A DNA stretch of 64,000 nucleotides from Thermobifida fusca NBRC 14071 = JCM 3263 (GTDB taxonomy: Bacteria > Actinomycetota > Actinomycetes > Streptosporangiales > Streptosporangiaceae), in the NCBI RefSeq assembly GCF_001592045.1, contig NZ_BCWB01000017.1, forward strand, positions 186,001-250,000, in the 5' to 3' direction. Within the stretch, counting starts at the first letter, position 1. Every line of letters starts with the position of its first letter. Below the pieces are notes generated by a model that saw only the letters and a program-made list of their open reading frames with translations, was not told the DNA's origin and made no database searches. The position numbers and the translations under genes are program-made. Shown piece by piece: positions 59,599-64,000 of this stretch.

Positions 59599-59748
59599 GT
59601 GCAGCCTTGCAAAGGGCTAGCCGCTGACGGCCGCGTGGGCTGTCAGCATGGTCGTGGCTCGGGACGCCATGGTTGTGGAGTGGGAGGCCGCGCGGTCCCA
59701 TTCGCCATGGGGATGGGATCCGAACGGAACCGCGCGGGGTCTGCTGGA

Positions 59749-60404
59749 TCAGCCGGGGAAGACCACGTCGCTGCAGGCGTAGAACGTCCGGTCGTCGTGG
59801 CTGGCCTTCCAGTTCATGGAGACGATGTGGCGTCCCGGGCGTCCGGGGCGTGCACGTCGATGTCGATGGACACTCCGTTGAGGGGGTACTGGTTGTCGGG
59901 TCGGTCTTCACCGGCGGTGAGGACTCCGGTGTCGGCGACGAGTTCCAGGTCGGACCGGAGCGGGTCGGTGACCGGGTTGTAGTCCTGTGTGGTGGCGTCG
60001 ATGCGGATGTCGTCGGCTCCGTGGTGGGCTCGGTCGTGGACGGTGGAGTGGTGGTTGACTTCGGTGGCGTGCCCTTCACCGGGGACGTCCATGGCGGCGT
60101 AGCGGCTGTTTCCGGTGCGGCCCGCGCTGCACAGTTGCCTGTCGGGATTGCCGCCTGGTGGTTGTCTGCGAGGTGCTCCCCGGTATCACCCGTTCCAGTT
60201 CCCCTGGCGGTGGTGTCGGCTTGCCATGCTTGCCAGCACACGGGGTCTTCACTGTTCCCAGCAGCTGTAGGGGCGGGAGAGCGGGTTGATGGTGGGGCCG
60301 TGGGCGGACGCGGTGCCGACCGTGAGGGTGGAGAGCAGCGGTGCGGCTGTTGCGGCTACGACGAGCGCGCACTGCCCGAGACGGCGACGTGCTGCGGAAC
60401 GCAC
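59749..60404 (-). pseudogene. Decayed AA10 lytic polysaccharide monooxygenase gene
   Basis: A secreted copper enzyme of the AA10 family (cellulose or chitin oxidation) can be followed across three reading frames. Frame 1 from GTG 60404 (with GGAGGAGG upstream) gives a signal peptide ending TASA and the mature N-terminus HGPTINPLSRPYSCWEQ, including the copper-binding first His. It then stops at 60249. Frame 2 gives CWQAWQADTTA and NHQAAIP. Frame 3 gives CSAGRTGNSRYAAMDVPGEG (with an earlier in-frame stop), VHDRAHHGADDIRI and DNQYPLNGVSIDIDVHAP. A last shift gives RHIVSMNWKASHDDRTFYAC and SDVVFPG, then the stop at 59749. Total span equals about 218 codons, the normal family length. At least three indels and one stop make it a pseudogene. 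Confidence 0.85.
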
Positions 60405-60611
60405 GGGACCTCCTCCGAAGTGGGGTTTCGGTGGTGTGCTCCCGGTCGGATGGCAGGCCCGAAAACTCTGAGCAATCAATACATAACGGTACGGAAATCC
60501 TTTTCCGCACACTTCTCTCGGTCCAACGCGCCGTTTCCTCGAAATCCGCCCAGTTCAGGACGGGATTCTTCAGAGTTCTCGTTTCCTAGGCCCGTAGTGT
60601 TCCGTCCTCCG

Positions 60612-60627
60612 GGAAAACGTGTTTTCC
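60612..60627. promoter_or_regulatory. Palindrome GGAAAAC-GT-GTTTTCC
   Basis: Seven-base arms match perfectly around a two-base centre. It is an operator-like dyad about 210 bases upstream of the start of the AA10 pseudogene and 340 bases before the XRE gene. Confidence 0.4.
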
Positions 60628-60659
60628 TGGGTGTTGCGGTTCTCTCCGGACGGACTCCC

Positions 60660-60685
60660 CTGTCGGGAAAATTTTTCCTCGACAG
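60660..60685. promoter_or_regulatory. Near-perfect 26-bp palindrome
   Basis: CTGTCG and CGACAG arms enclose GGGAAAA and TTTTCC with one or two offsets. It is either a hairpin or a second copy of the GGAAAA/TTTTCC operator motif seen at 60612. Confidence 0.4.
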
Positions 60686-60968
60686 TCCTCCCCCAGCCTT
60701 TCACCCACGTCAGTCCCAAGAGGCAACGAGGAGACAACAGCCGTTCCATGGCGTTTTTTCGAACCATTAATTATGGTCAGTGCTCGATGTCTGACCGCGC
60801 CGGGCTTCTCACCAGATCACCGAATCCGCCGTGTCCGGCACGGAAGGCGCAGCGTCCCGCACCCTTTCCCTTCTCACGCACTAGGGGGCATTCTTTCCAT
60901 TTCCCACGCAATACTCCCTGTTTCGGACGCGCCGAAAAACGCTGTTCTCCTGACAGAAAAGGAGTGGA

Positions 60969-62225
60969 ATGGGCGAGGAGAACGTTTCGTTCGGGGCTGA
61001 ACTCCGCCGGCTGCGCACGGAAGCCGGATGGAGCCTCGCGGACCTCGCGGAAGCAGTGCACTACAGCAAAAGCCACCTGTCCAAAGTGGAGACGGGCCGC
61101 AAATCCCCCTCCGCTGACCTAGCCCGTGCCTGCGACACCGCGCTCGGCGCCGAAGGCCGCCTTGCTGCGCTGGTCCGCGGACGTCGGCCCACCACCCGAT
61201 CCGGTGCCTCGGGGCCGCCGCTGCCCGCCGCAGGCCCTCCCCTGTCGCCGCCCCACGCGTTCGCCCTCGGAGCGGGGGCACTGCTCGGTTTAGGGCCTTC
61301 CGGTAAAGAACCGCCCGCTTTCCTGGGGTCCGCGGACGTGCTCACCGCGTTCCGCTCGATGTTCGACCAGGCTCGGGTCCTCGGCCAGCGCACCGGCCCC
61401 ACCCTGGTCCTGCCGACCGTGGCCGCGCAAGCCCACGCACTCACCCGGCTGGCCCGTGGCGCCAAACCGAAACTAGCGGTTCCCGCGCTCCTCCTCGCTT
61501 CCCGGTTCGCCGAATACGGCGGCTGGCTTGCCCAAGAAGCAGGCAACAGCCACGGCGCCCTGTGGTGGACCAAACACGCCGTGGACCTTGCTGCCCAGGC
61601 CGGGGACCAGGAAATGCGGGCCCAGGCTCTGATCCGCCGGGCCTGTGTAGCCATGTACGCCCACGACGGCCTGCACACCGTCGCCTTGGCCCAGCAGGCG
61701 TACGCGATCGCTCCCTCGCCCCGGCTCCGCGCTATGGCAAGCGAACGCGAAGCCCAAGGACACGCCCTGACCGGCGACTACGACCAATGCCGCCGTGCCC
61801 TGGACCGGGCCGAGAAGGAAGCAGCGCACGAGACCGCGGAACCGTCAGACCGTCCCCTTCTGGGGAGTTCGACAGTGCCGAACCGGCTCGCTGTCGTCAC
61901 GGGATGGTGCATGTACGATCTCGGCCGCCCTGCTGAGGCGGCCGAGATCCTTGACCGGGAGCTTTCCGCGATCCCCCACACCGCGGTGCGCGCCCGGGTC
62001 CGGTTCGGGATGCGGCGTGCGCTCGCGCACGCCGCCGCAGGCAACCTGGAACGCGCCTGCACCCTCGCACACGGCCTGTTGGAGAAGTTCGCCGCCGTGG
62101 ACTCCGCGACCGTCGCCCACGACGTCCGCCAACTCGCGCGCACCCTCTCCCGCTGGCACAACGACCCGGCAGTCCGGAACCTCAACCCCCGGCTGGTCCT
62201 GGCGCTGCGTCGGGCCCCGGTGTGA
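60969..62225 (+). CDS. XRE-family regulator with TPR-like sensor region
   Basis: A 418-residue regulator. The N-terminal HTH is FGAELRRLRTEAGWSLADLA with AVHYSKSHLSKVETGRKSPS. A Pro/Gly-rich linker (GPPLPAAGPPLSPPHA) leads to helical TPR-like repeats from about 120 (ALWWTKHAVDLAAQAGDQEM, HTVALAQQAYAIAPSPRLRA, GRPAEAAEILDRELSAIPHT). Streptomycete relatives are numerous and often pair with small DUF397 proteins; none is seen here. ATG at 60969 with AAAGGAG upstream. Its last 44 bases overlap the convergent gene ending at 62182. Confidence 0.87.
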   Translation: MGEENVSFGAELRRLRTEAGWSLADLAEAVHYSKSHLSKVETGRKSPSADLARACDTALGAEGRLAALVRGRRPTTRSGASGPPLPAAGPPLSPPHAFALGAGALLGLGPSGKEPPAFLGSADVLTAFRSMFDQARVLGQRTGPTLVLPTVAAQAHALTRLARGAKPKLAVPALLLASRFAEYGGWLAQEAGNSHGALWWTKHAVDLAAQAGDQEMRAQALIRRACVAMYAHDGLHTVALAQQAYAIAPSPRLRAMASEREAQGHALTGDYDQCRRALDRAEKEAAHETAEPSDRPLLGSSTVPNRLAVVTGWCMYDLGRPAEAAEILDRELSAIPHTAVRARVRFGMRRALAHAAAGNLERACTLAHGLLEKFAAVDSATVAHDVRQLARTLSRWHNDPAVRNLNPRLVLALRRAPV

Positions 62226-63309
62226 ACGGTGAGGCGCCGTTGAGCCGAGACGGCTCGGACATGCTCACCGTTTCCTGGGGGTCCGAGCCGTCCCTTTTCT
62301 CGGCAACCGGCTCGTCCCAGTCCTGTTCCGGAAGAAGGTAGCGCTCCCGCAAATACCGCGCGGTGTCTTCGTGCCCCTGCCATTCGAGCAGGTTCGCGAG
62401 CCGGTCCGCGAACACGTGGCGTCCTTCCGGCAGGCTGTCGACGAGCGCGCACGCCTGCTGGTAGGAGATCGATCCGGTGACCGCATCCGGCCGGTCCGCA
62501 CGGTCCTGCCAGTCCGAGCCGATCCACCACGGGGAGAACGCTGCCTCTTCACGTCCGGAGATCGTCTCCGACATGCGGCTGAAAGCCTCCACCAGCCGGG
62601 CGGCCTCCCGCAGTTCCTCTGGTCGAGGACGTGCCTTGCTGTCCCGGGCCAGCCACCACAGCAAGGCCTGTGCGGGGGAGGAGAGCGTCGTCCCGAGAGC
62701 ATCCCGCCGGACCTGCTCCACCTCCTGCTCCCGCTCCCATATCCGCAAGTCCTTGCGGAACGAGGAGAGCCGCTGCAGCCGCTGAATGTCCTCTTCCACC
62801 AGTGTCAAGACGACGTTGTTCGCCCACACGGTCAACCCTGTGGCGGCGTCAACCACGGGTTCCCCGAGGACAGCAGCGAGCCGGTATTGGGCGATCGTGT
62901 GCTCTTCCGGACGGTAGTCCCTAGTGAGCTCCCGAGCACGTTCCAGGAGCGCGAGCGCCGCCACCTGGGCGGGGTTCCCGTGCTGCCCGGTCGGCGTGCC
63001 CTGGTAGCGCACGTTCGCGGAGAAACGGAACAAATACCCTTCTTCCGCGCTGGGCAGTTCCACCCCTACCACTTCAGCGCTCTGGATCAGCGCGACAGGG
63101 GGCTCTGGGACGCTGGGCTGCGGGATTTCAGCGAGTCCACGGCGGAGGAACCCCTCACCCAGGAAAAACCCCAGGCCCAGCGCTGCGCCTACCAGCAGCA
63201 CGAGGACCCACCACAGGCCGGGGTAGAGAATCAGCACCCAGAGGAACGTTCCCGCCCCAACCGCGCCAAGGATGGCCTTGGCCTTTTTCTTCTCCTCGAA
63301 GAATTTCAC
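62182..63309 (-). CDS. Membrane protein of unknown function
   Basis: A 375-residue protein. Two membrane helices lie near the N-terminus (ILGAVGAGTFLWVLILYPGL and WVLVLLVGAALGLGFFL), then a cytoplasmic or exported domain of about 290 residues: a beta-rich part (YLFRFSANVRYQG), a helix-rich part similar in style to stomatin-like or SPFH-adjacent proteins (VEEDIQRLQRLSSFRKDLRI), and a charged C-terminus. I do not recognise the family. GTG at 63307-63309 overlaps the stop of the upstream gene by four bases (GTGA), so the two are coupled. The 3' end overlaps the convergent XRE gene. Confidence 0.75.
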   Translation of the reverse strand: MKFFEEKKKAKAILGAVGAGTFLWVLILYPGLWWVLVLLVGAALGLGFFLGEGFLRRGLAEIPQPSVPEPPVALIQSAEVVGVELPSAEEGYLFRFSANVRYQGTPTGQHGNPAQVAALALLERARELTRDYRPEEHTIAQYRLAAVLGEPVVDAATGLTVWANNVVLTLVEEDIQRLQRLSSFRKDLRIWEREQEVEQVRRDALGTTLSSPAQALLWWLARDSKARPRPEELREAARLVEAFSRMSETISGREEAAFSPWWIGSDWQDRADRPDAVTGSISYQQACALVDSLPEGRHVFADRLANLLEWQGHEDTARYLRERYLLPEQDWDEPVAEKRDGSDPQETVSMSEPSRLNGASPFTPGPDAAPGPAGG

Positions 63310-64000
63310 GCCTCTTCCTCCTGCCCCGGCCGCTGCCGCCACGCTTCGTGGAGTTCATCGATCCGTCGGGTGACCAACCTGGCAGCGCGCACCCGCCGCG
63401 CTCTCTCCGCGGAACCGCCGTGCTGCGTGCCCATGGCCCACCGCAGCGCCGCCGCGTAGAGCACCACCCCCTGCCCGGCGCGTTCCGCTGCCTCGACAAG
63501 GAGATCCACCAAGGATGACGCCGCCCCCGTGGCGAGCGCCCAACGGTAGGCGTACTGGACGAGCACGGTCTCCTGCGCACAAACCGTGGCCAACGCCTGC
63601 ACTAGGACGGGACGCACCTGCGGATCGTCGACAAGGGACGCTCCGGGTTCCGTGGCGGCGAGCCGCTCCAACAGCTCCACATCGGTGGCCCTGTACCGCT
63701 GGCTCAGCGCGTCGGCGATCCGCAGCATCAGCCTGAGGCACAACTGCGGCTGCTCCACCAGCGCAAGCAGCGCCTCCGTCGCCTCTTCCTGCACCTTCCT
63801 CGCGGTGTGACGGGTCAACTGGTGGAGGCGGACCATCGCCTCATCCGGCCAGGCGTCCGCGATGACCTGGGCGGACACGGTGACGAGCACTCGGGCAAGG
63901 CGAGGGGACAGATTGTGGTTGCGCGCCCAGAGAAGGACCTGGCGACGCACCTTGCGGGAAAAGCCATCGTGGGCTAGGGCTTCGCTCAGGGCATAGGCGA
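63306..64000 (-). CDS. Helical-repeat protein, 5' part beyond window edge
   Basis: About 231 C-terminal residues of a larger protein are visible. The frame continues to the right edge with coding character (ALAHDGFSRKVRRQVLLWAR), so the ATG-like start seen at 63950 is internal. It is entirely helical with repeat-like units (LARVLVTVSAQVIADAW, KVQEEATEALLALVEQPQLC, VRPVLVQALATVCAQETVLV), resembling HEAT/ARM-type repeats or the C-terminus of a large ATPase. The stop overlaps the start of the downstream membrane protein, so they probably work together. Function unknown. Confidence 0.7.
   Translation of the reverse strand, partial: AYALSEALAHDGFSRKVRRQVLLWARNHNLSPRLARVLVTVSAQVIADAWPDEAMVRLHQLTRHTARKVQEEATEALLALVEQPQLCLRLMLRIADALSQRYRATDVELLERLAATEPGASLVDDPQVRPVLVQALATVCAQETVLVQYAYRWALATGAASSLVDLLVEAAERAGQGVVLYAAALRWAMGTQHGGSAERARRVRAARLVTRRIDELHEAWRQRPGQEEEA

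Larger units (their letters stand above)
60405..60968. other. Non-coding interval with AT-rich palindromes
   Basis: About 560 bases upstream of both the AA10 pseudogene and the XRE regulator gene. No gene is supported. It contains two A/T-tract palindromes (60612-60627, 60660-60685), a near-palindrome ACCATTAATTATGGT around 60765-60779, and the AAAGGAG ribosome binding site of the XRE gene. Confidence 0.55.

Overview
The window is high-GC actinobacterial DNA. Several traits point to Nocardiopsaceae, most likely a Thermobifida-like thermophile: GTG and TTG starts, the rimP-nusA-ylxR-infB-ylxP-rbfA order, a dxr-M50 protease-ispG cluster, a secA2, an orphan conservon-type GTPase, type I-E CRISPR repeats, secreted peptidases and a wrecked AA10 polysaccharide monooxygenase gene. 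The species is inferred from gene content only.

Layout. 1-5538 (minus strand) is the translation/transcription operon rimP > nusA > ylxR > infB > ylxP > rbfA, with rbfA cut by the window edge. 5808-8551 holds a lipoprotein, a ferritin-like protein and proS. 8787-20519 is mixed: a spermidine-synthase fold protein, an EamA transporter, a two-component pair, a cytochrome bd-like pair that lacks the quinol-site motif, a 34-residue Cys-rich metallothionein-like peptide, an FkbM methyltransferase, two small proteins and secA2. 20714-31112 carries an orphan CvnD-like GTPase, a candidate small RNA, hisS, two tandem ATPase-LuxR regulators, a truncated adenylation-domain protein behind two strong hairpins, and an RsbW-like kinase. 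31113-35497 has a CooC-like ATPase behind a Fur/Zur-like palindrome, abutting a convergent pair: a solute-binding lipoprotein and a membrane VWA protein. 35908-42701 holds a GNAT protein, a secreted TAP-type peptidase, ispG, the M50 protease and dxr. In many actinobacteria dxr-M50-ispG-GNAT lies near proS-rimP-nusA-infB; here about 27 kb of accessory DNA lies between the two halves.

42989-51690 is largely secreted or envelope functions: an S15 hydrolase, a chymotrypsin-like protease, an aldehyde dehydrogenase, a 594-residue protein of unknown function, an OmpA-like protein and a protein commonly labelled 3-methyladenine DNA glycosylase. 52223-58168 is the most interesting block. It is a full STM4011-STM4015-type cassette: two radical SAM enzymes, an alkaline-phosphatase-superfamily hydrolase, an ATP-grasp-like protein and a leucine-rich-repeat protein. 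A two-repeat type I-E CRISPR relic lies inside it, and a small convergent transcription unit with its own promoter, operator-like palindrome, short ORFs and terminator sits at its 3' end. From 58430 on come a methyltransferase/MerR divergent pair, the AA10 pseudogene, an XRE-TPR regulator and two translationally coupled genes that run off the right edge.

The STM4011-4015 enzymes look like a modification pathway whose substrate is not known. The neighbouring short ORFs are candidates only. All functional calls come from reading motifs by eye; no searches were run.
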